Positions 1-8,880 of a stretch of 64,000 bases of DNA are shown here, piece after piece. Under the pieces are notes generated by a model that was given only the letters and a program-made list of their open reading frames with translations, searched no databases and was not told where the DNA came from. The position numbers and the translations under genes were made by a program. This DNA is from SAR86 cluster bacterium. Its GTDB lineage: Bacteria; Pseudomonadota; Gammaproteobacteria; Magnimaribacterales; Magnimaribacteraceae. Where the stretch lies: the NCBI GenBank assembly GCA_029268615.1, contig JAQWNM010000010.1, positions 1-64,000 of the forward strand, given 5' to 3'. Positions within the stretch are counted from its first letter, which is position 1, and every line of letters begins with the position of its first letter.

Positions 1-67
1 GCATTGGAATAGTAATGGTCATCAGATTGTGTCTGAAATAGTTTCCAAAAAATACATAAAGAATTGA

Positions 68-158
68 TGGCGGAGAGAGAGGGATTCGAACCCTCGAAGG
101 ATTTAACTCCTTACTCCCTTAGCAGGGGAGCGCTTTCAACCACTCAGCCACCTCTCCT
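68..158 (-). tRNA. tRNA-Ser (anticodon GCT)
   Basis: Read on the minus strand this folds as a class II tRNA of 91 nt including an encoded CCA. The acceptor strand begins GGAGAGG and ends CTCTCC-G-CCA. The anticodon stem CTCCC/GGGAG encloses the loop CTGCTAA, giving anticodon GCT for AGC/AGT serine codons. A long variable arm (AAGGA/TCCTT) is typical of tRNA-Ser, and the T-arm contains GGTTCGAATCC. Confidence 0.96.
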
Positions 159-258
159 AATAGAATGGGAAGGCAATTCTACCATTACAACTCAAATTTC
201 ACCCTAACAAAAGAGTGAATTAAGTATTTAAAAAATGAGATTTTATGTTGGATTTAAT

Positions 259-1512
259 TCAATAAATCCTAGAAACAACTTCGTCCTTGATTGAAATCTC
301 TCTATCAGACCTCTTTAAGTTCATTTCAGTCCATACTGAATCTAAAGCATCTACGAAATTATTAATATCTTCTTTTTGATGCCTAGGAGTAATAGTTACC
401 CTAAATCTTTCATCGCCTTTAGGAACTGTCGGAAAAAAAACAGGCTGGATATAAATACCATGTTTTTCAATTAACAGATTAGCAGCTTCTTTACATAGGA
501 TGGGATCATACAAATGAATTGGAATAATATGGCTATCATTCTCTAAGAAAGGTATCTTCATTGCTCTAAGTCCTTCCCTGATTAAAGTTGAATTAATTTT
601 GATATTATCTCTTAAAGTATCTGCTTTTTTTGCAAGCTTTATGCTTGTTAAAGAAGCTGCTGCAATGGAAGGATTCATCGAAGAAGTAAAAATAAAACCT
701 GGAGCAAAACTTCTAATAAAGTCAATTAAATCAGAACTAGCTGCTATATATCCACCCATCTGACCAAAGGATTTAGATAAAGTACCGTTTATAATATCTA
801 TACCGTCCTCAACATTTAGTTCAGCTGCTATACCTCTTCCCTCTGGACCATAAAGACCTACAGAATGAACTTCATCTAAGTAAGTTAGAGCATTATATTT
901 TTTTGCAAGATCTACTATTCTAGATAAAGGCGATCTAATTCCTTCCATAGAATACAAGGATTCAAATACTATAATTTTAGGTGTATTCGCATTTGACGTC
1001 TCTAGTAACTCTTCTAAATGAGACGTGTCATTATGTCTAAATACATGGCATGTGACATTTGCATTCTTGATTCCTTGAATAAGAGAAGCATGATTAAGCT
1101 CGTCTGAATAAACTTCTACACTGTCCATATTCTTGCACAATGTCCATAAAGTTGATTGGTTGGCAGTATAGGCTGATGGAAAAAGTAAGCTTGATTCTTT
1201 ACTATGCAACTCTGCAATAGCTTGCTCTAAGTCAACATGATAAGTAGAGGTTCCTGAAATATTTCTAGTTCCTCCAGACCCAGTACCTAGTTCATTAATT
1301 ACTTCAATAGAAGTATTAATGACTTCTGGATGCTGACTAAAATTTAAATAATCATTACTGCACCAGACTTCAACTTCTCTGCTTACGCCTTCATAAAGTT
1401 CAGTTGCTTTAGGGAAACTAGATTGATTTCTATTGATAGCTCTAAATTTTCTATATAGACCTTGAGACTTAAGAGAGATGAGCTCATCTGAAAAGAATTT
1501 TTTATAATTCAT
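259..1512 (-). CDS. hemA: 5-aminolevulinate synthase (C4/Shemin pathway)
   Basis: 417 aa, about the usual ALAS length. ALAS is a PLP enzyme that condenses glycine with succinyl-CoA to give 5-aminolevulinate, the first step of the C4 haem route. Visible features are the N-terminal [16 protein letters not shown] segment, CSNDYLNF (51-58), the glycine-rich [13 protein letters not shown] (76-88), [10 protein letters not shown] (213-222) and the PLP lysine K247 in GTLSKSFG. The related enzymes KBL and BioF share the fold, but the N-terminus and the haem-gene context favour ALAS. It is divergent from hemC with 119 bp between. Most Gammaproteobacteria instead make ALA from glutamyl-tRNA, so this gene is unusual if the host is one. 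It would share the symbol hemA with the unrelated glutamyl-tRNA reductase. Confidence 0.93.
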   Translation of the reverse strand: MNYKKFFSDELISLKSQGLYRKFRAINRNQSSFPKATELYEGVSREVEVWCSNDYLNFSQHPEVINTSIEVINELGTGSGGTRNISGTSTYHVDLEQAIAELHSKESSLLFPSAYTANQSTLWTLCKNMDSVEVYSDELNHASLIQGIKNANVTCHVFRHNDTSHLEELLETSNANTPKIIVFESLYSMEGIRSPLSRIVDLAKKYNALTYLDEVHSVGLYGPEGRGIAAELNVEDGIDIINGTLSKSFGQMGGYIAASSDLIDFIRSFAPGFIFTSSMNPSIAAASLTSIKLAKKADTLRDNIKINSTLIREGLRAMKIPFLENDSHIIPIHLYDPILCKEAANLLIEKHGIYIQPVFFPTVPKGDERFRVTITPRHQKEDINNFVDALDSVWTEMNLKRSDREISIKDEVVSRIY

Positions 1513-1631
1513 GTATTAAAGTTTAGTTTGATATAAGAATGTAAAATGTAATCCTAAAAAAAAAGGAATATATCACATTTGACTGTAGAATTAGGAATTA
1601 GGAACGATTCTTATTAGATAAGTAGAAGTTA

Positions 1632-3143
1632 ATGAAACTAAAGATAATCTCTAGAAAGAGTGCCCTTGCACAAATTCAAGCAAATCAAGTAGCTAAAAAA
1701 ATATTAGACTCAGATCCTTCTATCGAAATAGATTTTATTCTTAAAGAGACTCAAGGTGACATAGATTTATCCACTCCTTTACATCAAATGAAAGAACCAG
1801 GAGTTTTTTCAAAAGATATAAAGGCGGAACTCTTAAATGGAAATGCAGATATAGCCATCCATTCATGGAAAGATCTACCAGTTGATCTAGATGAAGGAAC
1901 AGAAATTATTGGCACTATCAATAGAGCAGATATGAGGGATATGTTGTTCCTAAAAAAAACAAGTAAATATAATAATACTCTTAATTTATTCAGCTCCTCA
2001 CCTAGAAGAGAAAGAAATCTTAAAAGTTTTTTACCGAAAGCGCTGCCAGGAAACAACATAGATGTAGACTTTCATGATATCCGAGGAAATATTCTTACTA
2101 GATTTAAAAAGCTTCAGGATAGTTCACTTGACGGTCTAATAGTTGCTAAAGCTGCCATAGATAGATTGATCAATGATGACAACCCTACTTTCCTTGCAGA
2201 GCAAACGGAATTAAAAAAAATTATAGAAGAAATGGCATGGATGATCCTTCCATTATCTGTCAACCCTTGTGCTGCAGCTCAAGGCGCTATTGCAATAGAA
2301 GCCAAATCTGAAAATACTAAAATAAGATCAATAATAGATAAATTAAGTGATAAAACAATATTTCAAGCCGCACAAGAAGAAAGAGAAATTTTAAAATCTT
2401 ATGGAGGGGGATGTCATCAAAAGATTGGGGTGAGCCTCCAACAGCATAAATTAGGTGAGATCCTTAATGTCATTGGTGAAACAGAGGAAGGGCTAGAAAT
2501 TAATATGCATTCTTTTAGGCCTAAAAAGGTTATAAAAAAATTTTTTAAAGGTGCAAGCAAGGAATCTATCTATCCACAAAAAAATGAAAAGCCTCTATTC
2601 TTTAAAAGAAAACCCATCAAACATTTTAACGAAGAGCTTTCTAAAATAGATAATGCAGGAATTTATATAAGCAGATCTAATGCTTTAGATTCTGAGATAT
2701 TTATCAAAGAATCTAATTATATCTGGGCCAGTGGTATAGAGACATGGTTAAATTTAGCAAAGTCTGGAAAATGGGTTAATGGCTGCTCTGATAGCTTAGG
2801 TGAAGAAGAAAGCCCCGCAAACAACCCCTTCTCAGTAATTAAATGGTATAAGCTTTCACATAACAATAAGATTAATTCAGAAAGAATTATTTCTACATAT
2901 GAATTAATACCTTTGAAACTTGATCCTTCAATTGGAAAAAAAACACACTTTTTCTGGATGAGTGCTTCTTCCTTTGAAAGAGCCATTGAAGAGTTCCCTG
3001 AAATATTAAATGCAAAGCATGCATCAGGACTTGGAAAATCCTTTGATATTATTGAAAGTCATACTCCCGGAAATGTTCAACCGTTTCTTGATTATCAGGA
3101 CTGGATAGATCAATTAGAATCTAATTGCCCATCCTCTTTTTGA
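1632..3143 (+). CDS. hemC: Hydroxymethylbilane synthase with HemD-like C-terminal extension
   Basis: 503 aa, while HemC alone is about 310 aa. Residues 1 to ~320 are porphobilinogen deaminase: HSWKDLP (77-83), SSPRRERNL (122-130), RGNILTR (151-157), and C261 in YGGGCHQKIG as the expected dipyrromethane cofactor attachment site. The extra ~170 residues (about 335-503) contain segments such as IWASGIETW, WVNGCSDSLGE and FFWMSASSFERA, which look like a divergent uroporphyrinogen-III synthase (HemD) domain. Bifunctional HemC/HemD proteins are reported in Leptospira, and no separate hemD is visible here. The HemD assignment rests on motif resemblance. The 3' end overlaps the convergent MFS gene by 34 bp. 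Confidence 0.9.
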   Translation: MKLKIISRKSALAQIQANQVAKKILDSDPSIEIDFILKETQGDIDLSTPLHQMKEPGVFSKDIKAELLNGNADIAIHSWKDLPVDLDEGTEIIGTINRADMRDMLFLKKTSKYNNTLNLFSSSPRRERNLKSFLPKALPGNNIDVDFHDIRGNILTRFKKLQDSSLDGLIVAKAAIDRLINDDNPTFLAEQTELKKIIEEMAWMILPLSVNPCAAAQGAIAIEAKSENTKIRSIIDKLSDKTIFQAAQEEREILKSYGGGCHQKIGVSLQQHKLGEILNVIGETEEGLEINMHSFRPKKVIKKFFKGASKESIYPQKNEKPLFFKRKPIKHFNEELSKIDNAGIYISRSNALDSEIFIKESNYIWASGIETWLNLAKSGKWVNGCSDSLGEEESPANNPFSVIKWYKLSHNNKINSERIISTYELIPLKLDPSIGKKTHFFWMSASSFERAIEEFPEILNAKHASGLGKSFDIIESHTPGNVQPFLDYQDWIDQLESNCPSSF

Positions 3144-4411
3144 TTTAATAATAATGCAGCTCCCAGCAGGAATATAAGAAACACTAAACATATCTTTGCA
3201 GACATTGTATAAGTTCCAAAATAATCATAACCTAAACTAAATGCAGCCGGTCCTATAGCGCTTGCAAAGACTGTTAAAGAAGTACTAAAACCGCTTATTT
3301 CACCCAAATGTCTAGGTCCAAAGAACCTAATAAATGCTAGGTTTGAAATTACACCCCAAAGACCGCCTCCTACTCCAAACCCAAAAGCTAATAACCAAAA
3401 TCCCCAACTAAGTTCTAAATTAATTAACCCCCAAGAGCCAAAGCAAAAAGTTATCAACATAATTATTAAAATTGGCTTTAGAGAAATTTTATCAGCAATC
3501 CAACTAGCGCAAAGATTGGCTATAGTCGAAAAAATTGCTGCTGGTATAAAATAACTAAAAGCCTCTGAGGATGTTTTACCTGCTTCTGAAAATATAGCAA
3601 CTATATGAAAAACAATAGCGGTCCCAAACATAGCATGCATGCTTAAGCTAAGAGAATAAATCCAAAATATGGGATTTAATTTTGCCTGTTCTAGAGTTTG
3701 ACTGGGTGTTTCTAACTGAAACTCTTCATCTGATTTAGAGTCTGAACCATCGGCTCTCAGACCACATGATTCTGGATTGTCTCTTATAAATATCAATGCT
3801 AAAAAAGAAAACCCTACTCCTCCAAGTAAACTCAGAATCCATAAAGACTCTCTCCAACCATAGGTCGCTATTAAACTTGCTAAAAGCAATGGGGCTAGAG
3901 AAAATCCTAAACTCACAAAAACGCTCCTAGCTCCTGAAACTAAACCTCTTCTTTTTACAAACCAAAGAAGTAATACATTTCTTGAGCAGCTTGTTAAAAT
4001 ACCTTGTCCAAAAAATCTGACCCCAAAATAACCAATTAAGATTAATAAAAAACTAATAAAAGAAGGTCCACCTAGAGTTAAACGAATAATATCTATGAAG
4101 CTGATATACAAAATCATTAAAGACAATGCTATGGAAGCTGCACTAATCATGACCCTGCCACCAAGTTGGTCATACCATTTTCCTGCTTTAGCTAAAAATA
4201 ATGCTGACCCTAATGTTCCTGCTAGATAAGCTAAAGAGAGTTGAGTCCTAGTTAATCCTAAAACATCTATAAATGACTCTGTAAAAACAGCCAATCCCAT
4301 GGTTTGACCCGGAATACTAAATAAAATTCCTAAAGTACTAATTATCCAGATTACCCAGCCATAAAAAAATGGTATTTTACTTGGTCTGAATGGCCAAACT
4401 GGTGAGATCAT
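3110..4411 (-). CDS. MFS transporter
   Basis: 433 aa with about 12 hydrophobic segments, typical of the major facilitator superfamily. The loop between helices 2 and 3 carries GKWYDQLGGRVMI, close to the MFS signature G-x-x-x-D-x-x-G-R/K. A hydrophilic stretch around residues 215-240 matches the usual central cytoplasmic loop. It lies inside the haem cluster but on the opposite strand, convergent with hemC and divergent from hemB. Substrate is not recognisable. Position alone is weak evidence for a tetrapyrrole-related role. Confidence 0.85.
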   Translation of the reverse strand: MISPVWPFRPSKIPFFYGWVIWIISTLGILFSIPGQTMGLAVFTESFIDVLGLTRTQLSLAYLAGTLGSALFLAKAGKWYDQLGGRVMISAASIALSLMILYISFIDIIRLTLGGPSFISFLLILIGYFGVRFFGQGILTSCSRNVLLLWFVKRRGLVSGARSVFVSLGFSLAPLLLASLIATYGWRESLWILSLLGGVGFSFLALIFIRDNPESCGLRADGSDSKSDEEFQLETPSQTLEQAKLNPIFWIYSLSLSMHAMFGTAIVFHIVAIFSEAGKTSSEAFSYFIPAAIFSTIANLCASWIADKISLKPILIIMLITFCFGSWGLINLELSWGFWLLAFGFGVGGGLWGVISNLAFIRFFGPRHLGEISGFSTSLTVFASAIGPAAFSLGYDYFGTYTMSAKICLVFLIFLLGAALLLNQKEDGQLDSN

Positions 4412-4504
4412 TGGTATTTCCCTATAAACGATGTTTGCGCAAGGATATAGTAGTTATTATTTTACTTCTAGGTATTAATGAAAGTGACAAGATTTATCAA
4501 GCCC

Positions 4505-4535
4505 TAGACCTGTATATACTTTTACAGGTTATAAT
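4505..4535 (+). promoter_or_regulatory. MerR-type promoter/operator of hemB
   Basis: A -35-like TAGACC (4505-4510) and a consensus -10 TATAAT (4530-4535) are separated by 19 bp, longer than the normal 17. The spacer region holds a perfect 7-bp inverted repeat, ACCTGTA (4508-4514) and TACAGGT (4523-4529), with 8 bp between arms. This geometry (19-20 bp spacer with a dyad starting inside the -35 and ending at the -10) is characteristic of promoters activated by MerR-family proteins such as CueR and SoxR. No merR gene is in the window, so the regulator is unknown. The predicted start site is under 10 nt from the hemB ATG. Confidence 0.6.
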
Positions 4536-4548
4536 TAGAGAAACATAT

Positions 4549-5544
4549 ATGAAAACCATTAGAAAATATCCATTTACTAGATTAAGACGAACTAGGACTT
4601 CTTCTAATTTAAGATCAATATTGAAAGAAACTGACTTAAGACCTTCTGATTTAATCCAACCACTTTTTATAAAAGAAGGCTTGAAAGGATCTGAGCCTAT
4701 CCCGTCCCTTCCGGGTATAGATAGGTTAGGATTAGATGTCCTAAGTCAAGAAATTAAAAATATTGAAGCTGCTGGAATTCAAGCCATAGCTTTATTCCCC
4801 GTTATAGACCCTGCAAAAAAAGATGCACGTGGAGGCGAAGCTCTCAATGAGGACAATCTAATTTCTCAAGCAATAAGACAAATAAAAGATAATTCAGACA
4901 TTATTATAATTGCTGATGTTGCTCTAGACCCTTATACAACTCATGGTCATGATGGACTATTAGACAACAATAACTATGTAGATAATGACTTAACTCTTCC
5001 AGTATTGATAAATCAATCTTTAGTCTTGGCTAAAGCTGGAGCAGATGTAATCGCCCCATCTGACATGATGGATGGAAGAATTAAAGTAATCAGAGAATCT
5101 CTGGAGGAAAATGGCTTCTTTAATACATTACTTCTTTCGTACTCAGCAAAATTTAGTTCTAAATTTTATGGCCCTTTTCGGGATGCTGTTGGATCTTCTA
5201 CAAATCTGGGAGAAGGAAGCAAAGATACTTATCAAATGCCGATTGCAAATATAAACGAAGCTCTACATGAAGTTGCCTTAGATATCCAAGAAGGTGCTGA
5301 CATTGTCATGGTAAAACCAGGAATGCCTTATCTTGATGTTATAAAAGCTATAAAAGAAGAATTTTTATTACCTACCTTTGGATATCAGGTTAGCGGTGAA
5401 TATGCGATGCTTAAAGGTGCTATTGAGAAAGGATGGCTTTCAGAAGAGGTAATCATAGAATCTTTACTTTGTTTTAAACGCGCAGGTACTGACTGTATTA
5501 TTACTTATGCAGCTAAAGAAATTGCATTAAAACTTAATAAATAA
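4549..5544 (+). CDS. hemB: Delta-aminolevulinic acid dehydratase (porphobilinogen synthase)
   Basis: 331 aa from the ATG at 4549. A longer frame from 4390 exists, but homologues begin at MKTIRKYPFTRLRRTR and the promoter lies inside the extra part. The enzyme joins two ALA molecules into porphobilinogen. The Schiff-base lysines are K201 (SYSAKFSS) and K256 (VMVKPG). The active-site metal segment reads DVALDPYTTHGHDG (123-136): the three zinc-binding cysteines of the E. coli type are replaced by Ala/Asp/Asp, as in the zinc-independent, magnesium-type enzymes of Pseudomonas and Bradyrhizobium. It is followed 11 bp later by hemE in the same direction. Confidence 0.95.
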   Translation: MKTIRKYPFTRLRRTRTSSNLRSILKETDLRPSDLIQPLFIKEGLKGSEPIPSLPGIDRLGLDVLSQEIKNIEAAGIQAIALFPVIDPAKKDARGGEALNEDNLISQAIRQIKDNSDIIIIADVALDPYTTHGHDGLLDNNNYVDNDLTLPVLINQSLVLAKAGADVIAPSDMMDGRIKVIRESLEENGFFNTLLLSYSAKFSSKFYGPFRDAVGSSTNLGEGSKDTYQMPIANINEALHEVALDIQEGADIVMVKPGMPYLDVIKAIKEEFLLPTFGYQVSGEYAMLKGAIEKGWLSEEVIIESLLCFKRAGTDCIITYAAKEIALKLNK

Positions 5545-5555
5545 AAGGTCTAAAA

Positions 5556-6578
5556 TTGTCCAATTTAAGATTCAAAAATGCCCTGCAAAGAATACCTCAA
5601 AGAACTCCTCCTATATGGTTTATGAGGCAAGCTGGTAGATACCACAACCACTATCAGAATTTAAAAAAAAATTTCTCATTTGAAGACCTCTGTAAAACAC
5701 CTAAACTTGCAGCTGAAACTGCCATGGGACCAATAGAAGAATTTGATTTTGATGTAGCTATCTTATTCAGTGATATTCTCTTCCCTCTAGAGTCATTAGG
5801 TATGAATTTGACCTATAACCCTGGACCTATTTTTGGTAACCATCTAACAGAAAATAACTTAAGTAGTCTAATAACTGAAACTAATCCAATTAACTCTCTT
5901 GAATTCCAAGGTGAAGCAATAGAAAGAACTCTTGAAAGACTATCTGATGATAAATCACTAATTGGATTTATAGGTGGACCTTGGACATTAATCTCCTACG
6001 CCTGCGGCTTAAATAAGGAAACTAAAAACCAAAAGCTCAACAAGTTTAAACTAACTTTACTTGACGAGACAATCTTGCCTCTTCTAGAGCAAAATATTGA
6101 ACTACAACTCAAAGCGGGTGCAGAAAACTTGATGATCTTCGATTCGTTAGCACATCAATTATCAAAGGAGGATCTGTACCTTTATTTATCAAAAACTTTT
6201 TCTTCCCTAATAAATAAATTTCCTGGAAAAATTGGCTACTATGCTAAAGATGGAATTGACTATTCTTTAATTCTAAAAACAATAAATAATGCGGATATAC
6301 CGATTGCTGGATTAGGAGTTGATTCTCATGAAGATATTACCTCCTACCTTAAATCTACTACTCATGGATTTACTCAAGGTAATTTCAATGAAAATCATTT
6401 AACTCTTCCTAAAGAAGAATTTATAAGTTATTTAGATCCTTACCTTGAAAGAATGGCTAGTCTTAGTGATGAAGATAAAGCTGGCTGGGTTTGTGGCTTA
6501 GGCCATGGTGTATTAAAAACTACAGATCAAGAAAATGTAAAAGAATTTGTTAAAAGAGCAAGATCGGTATTCTGTTAG
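5556..6578 (+). CDS. hemE: Uroporphyrinogen decarboxylase
   Basis: 340 aa. It decarboxylates the four acetate side chains of uroporphyrinogen III to give coproporphyrinogen III. The family signature MRQAGRY is at 23-29, followed by GPIEEFDFDVAILFSDIL with the conserved aspartates and by GGPWTLISY. The only start that leaves a complete N-terminus is TTG at 5556, preceded by AAAAGG about 8 nt upstream; the next in-frame Met is in MRQAG, inside the active-site motif. It sits between hemB and hemF in one transcription unit (gaps 11 and 6 bp). Confidence 0.95.
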   Translation: MSNLRFKNALQRIPQRTPPIWFMRQAGRYHNHYQNLKKNFSFEDLCKTPKLAAETAMGPIEEFDFDVAILFSDILFPLESLGMNLTYNPGPIFGNHLTENNLSSLITETNPINSLEFQGEAIERTLERLSDDKSLIGFIGGPWTLISYACGLNKETKNQKLNKFKLTLLDETILPLLEQNIELQLKAGAENLMIFDSLAHQLSKEDLYLYLSKTFSSLINKFPGKIGYYAKDGIDYSLILKTINNADIPIAGLGVDSHEDITSYLKSTTHGFTQGNFNENHLTLPKEEFISYLDPYLERMASLSDEDKAGWVCGLGHGVLKTTDQENVKEFVKRARSVFC

Positions 6579-6584
6579 AAAGAA

Positions 6585-7397
6585 ATGAATATTGAGGAAA
6601 AAAAGAAACTTACATCTGCCTGGTTTAAACATCTAAGAGATACTTTTTGTAATGAGTTTGAAGAAATAGATGGAACCAGTTTTGATAGAAGTTATTGGGA
6701 TCATAAGTTCTCTGGTGGGGGAGAAATGAGCATAATGAAAGGTAAAATTTTTGAAAAAGTAGGTGTTAATATATCTACCGTGTCTGGAAAATTTGATGAT
6801 AACTTTAAATCACAAGTTAAAGGAACTGAAAAATCTTCAGATTATTGGGCAAGTGGAATAAGTCTTGTTGCTCATATGCATTCACCAAAAATACCTGCTT
6901 TTCACTTCAATACCAGATTTTTAATTACTGGTGACTCATGGTTTGGAGGTGGAGGAGATTTAACACCTACAATAACTTCAAAAAAAGATACTGATTTTTT
7001 TCACGCTTGCATGAAAGAAGCCTGCGATAGCGCAAATGATAGTTATTACAAAACTTTCAAAGAAGCTTGTGATGAATACTTCTATCTACCGCATAGATCA
7101 GAGTCCAGAGGAGAAGGTGGTATTTTTATTGATCACTTAAAAACAGACTCTTGGAGCAATGATTTTGCCTTCATTAAAGAAGTAGGAAAATCATCTCTTA
7201 AAGCAATTTCAACAATAATTCGTAACAATAAAGATGAACCCTGGACAGAAGAAGAAAAGGAACAACAACTCATTAAACGAGGACGATATGTCGAATTTAA
7301 TCTTATATGGGACAGAGGAACTACCTTTGGCTTAAAAACAGGAGGTAATATAGAAGCAATTCTTATGTCAATGCCACCTTCCGCTAAATGGAAATAA
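6585..7397 (+). CDS. hemF: Oxygen-dependent coproporphyrinogen III oxidase
   Basis: 270 aa, slightly shorter than E. coli HemF (299). It oxidatively decarboxylates coproporphyrinogen III to protoporphyrinogen IX using O2. Recognisable blocks are HFNTRFLITGD, WFGGGGDLTP, YFYLPHRSESRGEGGIF and the C-terminal RYVEFNLIWDRGTTFGL-KTGGN segment. It lies 6 bp after hemE and 4 bp before hemJ, so translation is probably coupled. Use of HemF implies aerobic haem synthesis; no hemN is in the window. Confidence 0.96.
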   Translation: MNIEEKKKLTSAWFKHLRDTFCNEFEEIDGTSFDRSYWDHKFSGGGEMSIMKGKIFEKVGVNISTVSGKFDDNFKSQVKGTEKSSDYWASGISLVAHMHSPKIPAFHFNTRFLITGDSWFGGGGDLTPTITSKKDTDFFHACMKEACDSANDSYYKTFKEACDEYFYLPHRSESRGEGGIFIDHLKTDSWSNDFAFIKEVGKSSLKAISTIIRNNKDEPWTEEEKEQQLIKRGRYVEFNLIWDRGTTFGLKTGGNIEAILMSMPPSAKWK

Positions 7398-7401
7398 TGA
7401 T

Positions 7402-7824
7402 ATGAATACTTTCCTAGTTATTAAAGTTATTCATATCATTTCTGTAATTACCTGGATGGCAGCACTTTTTTATCTTCCTAGAATATTTGTTTATCACGCA
7501 ACAAAAAAGGTAGGAACTGACACTTCTGAAACTTTTAAAACTATGGAGGATAAACTTTTATCTTTAATTGCCAATCCCTCTTTGGTCATTGTATGGATTT
7601 CTGGTCTATTTTTATTTGGCTATAAGGAACTGGAAGTTTGGCTTGTTTATAAAATGTTTTTAGTTCTAGCAATGACTTTATTCCACTTTTATCTTAGGAA
7701 CGTACAGAAAAAATTCTCTGAAGATCAGAACATAAAATCTGAAAGATTCTTTAGAATAATTAATGAGATTCCTTCAGTTCTTTTGATAGGTATAATTATT
7801 TTAGTAGTATTTCAGCCTAAATAA
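7402..7824 (+). CDS. hemJ: Protoporphyrinogen IX oxidase, HemJ type
   Basis: 140 aa integral membrane protein with four predicted helices (about 5-25, 53-73, 79-98, 119-137). HemJ oxidises protoporphyrinogen IX to protoporphyrin IX. The N-terminal KVIHIISVITWMA segment with H11 and the following LPRIFVYH with H32 match the family pattern. It is the last gene of the hemB-hemE-hemF-hemJ run and fills the step between HemF and ferrochelatase, supporting the assignment; no hemG or hemY is visible. Confidence 0.92.
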   Translation: MNTFLVIKVIHIISVITWMAALFYLPRIFVYHATKKVGTDTSETFKTMEDKLLSLIANPSLVIVWISGLFLFGYKELEVWLVYKMFLVLAMTLFHFYLRNVQKKFSEDQNIKSERFFRIINEIPSVLLIGIIILVVFQPK

Positions 7825-7920
7825 ACTGAACTTTTCCTCCAAAAAAAACTATTACCTTGTTAAGTAATTTATATTCTTTATGAAATATATATCATTTATA
7901 TTAATAATATAATATAATTC

Positions 7921-7943
7921 TTATTTATATTAAATATAAATAA
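7921..7943. repeat. 23-bp A/T-only palindrome in a 94% AT tract
   Basis: Two perfect 11-bp arms (TTATTTATATT and AATATAAATAA) flank one central A. The palindrome lies in a 40-bp run without G or C (7921-7960). The surrounding 7861-7980 has 7 G/C in 120 bases, far below the neighbouring genes. It ends 31 bp before the small ORF at 7975. It could be a promoter/upstream region, a nucleoid-protein site or a transcript hairpin; nothing in the sequence decides. Confidence 0.6.
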
Positions 7944-7974
7944 TAAATTTAAAAATTAATCTAAAAATATAATT

Positions 7975-8157
7975 ATGATAACAATAGTAAATGAAAAAGC
8001 TTCTGAACAAGAATTCCTTGACTGGAGAAATAAAGATTCTTTCATGAATGTTAAACAACCTCTGATCATGTTTGTAATGATACCCGCAATAGTTCAAATA
8101 ACCTGCTTAGCTATGATGCTAGGAAGTATTCTACTTACTCAAGTTATCTTTAATTGA
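7975..8157 (+). CDS. Small single-helix membrane protein (unrecognised)
   Basis: 60 codons starting at ATG. The N-terminal half is polar (NEKASEQEFLDWRNKD) and residues about 29-59 form one long hydrophobic stretch (PLIMFVMIPAIVQITCLAMM followed by LGSILLTQVIF), so it would be a one-helix membrane peptide. No family recognised. It stands alone between hemJ and a nitroreductase, after an extremely AT-rich tract. The preceding bases show no good Shine-Dalgarno sequence. The amphipathic-then-hydrophobic layout makes it more convincing than a random ORF, but it remains uncertain. Confidence 0.4.
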   Translation: MITIVNEKASEQEFLDWRNKDSFMNVKQPLIMFVMIPAIVQITCLAMMLGSILLTQVIFN

Positions 8158-8322
8158 TCAGAACGGCAGTTAAAGCACTAATAGGTATTGGAAATAAAGA
8201 GACTATATTTCAAGCATCTCCAACAAAATTACTTTTAATGGGATTATTAAAATAACCTTTTTATTTTTAAGCTCCATCACCTTGTTATTATTCCTGATAA
8301 GTCGTGTCATTTAAACTAAACT

Positions 8323-8880
8323 TTATTCCCAATATGAAACAAAGTCTTCAGAAGCTAAATTAGGCAACTTTTTTAATTCATCTTCTTTAGATCCTACATA
8401 TAAATAGCCAATTACTTCTGTATTTTCACCTAATTTCAAAACTGACGTAATAGTTTCATTAAAAGCCATTGAGCCTGTTCTCCAAATTGCTCCATACCCT
8501 AAATCATGAAGCGCTAACAACATATTTTGAGTTGCCGCTCCTACTGATAAAATCTGTTCTATGGAAGGAACCTTTGGATGATTTTTTATCTCAGAAATAA
8601 GAATTATAACCATCGGAGCTCTATAAGAAGCTGACTTATATTTGGCCTCTAAATCTGCTGATATATCTCCCTTTAACCTTTGAGCTGTCTCTAAAAAAAT
8701 ATCACTTAATTTACTGCGACTTTCACCTGTTACTTGAATAAACCTCCAGGGTCTTAGCCATGCATGATCTGGAGCTCTAAAAGCAGCTTGGTAAACTAAC
8801 TCCATTTCTTTCTTTGAAGGAGCAGGCTCTATTAATCTAGAGGCTGAATTTCTAGTATGAAGAGCTTTTAAGGTTTCCAT
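8323..8880 (-). CDS. Nitroreductase family protein, YdjA-like
   Basis: 185 aa, same length class as E. coli YdjA (183). These are FMN-dependent NAD(P)H oxidoreductases with a short nitroreductase fold. Landmarks are the N-terminal R-NSASRL segment, RAPDHAWLRPWRF around 35-47, SYRAPMVIIL, and the C-terminal YGAIWRTGS and VIGYLYVGS. The physiological substrate of this group is unknown. It sits between hemJ and hemH on the opposite strand, so a role in tetrapyrrole redox chemistry is possible but unsupported by motifs. Confidence 0.88.
   Translation of the reverse strand: METLKALHTRNSASRLIEPAPSKKEMELVYQAAFRAPDHAWLRPWRFIQVTGESRSKLSDIFLETAQRLKGDISADLEAKYKSASYRAPMVIILISEIKNHPKVPSIEQILSVGAATQNMLLALHDLGYGAIWRTGSMAFNETITSVLKLGENTEVIGYLYVGSKEDELKKLPNLASEDFVSYWE

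Noticed and set aside
3110-4411. MFS protein as a dedicated haem or ALA transporter
   Set aside because: Only position in the hem cluster supports it; no substrate-specific motif is visible.
4508-4529. Possible LexA box before hemB (CTGT...ACAG)
   Set aside because: The half-sites are 10 bp apart, not the 8 bp required and seen at umuDC; the dyad fits MerR geometry better.
4390-4548. N-terminal extension of HemB from an upstream start
   Set aside because: The extra 53 residues are unlike HemB, overlap the divergent MFS start, and contain the promoter; homologues begin at the Met encoded at 4549.
7861-7980. AT-rich tract as a replication origin
   Set aside because: No cluster of DnaA boxes and no origin-linked genes such as dnaA, dnaN, gidA or hemE-adjacent parA were seen; AT content alone is not enough.
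8154-8255. 33-codon ORF with TTG start overlapping the stop of the small membrane ORF
   Set aside because: Too short, weak start, no ribosome-binding site, no recognisable feature; chance ORF is likely in this sequence.
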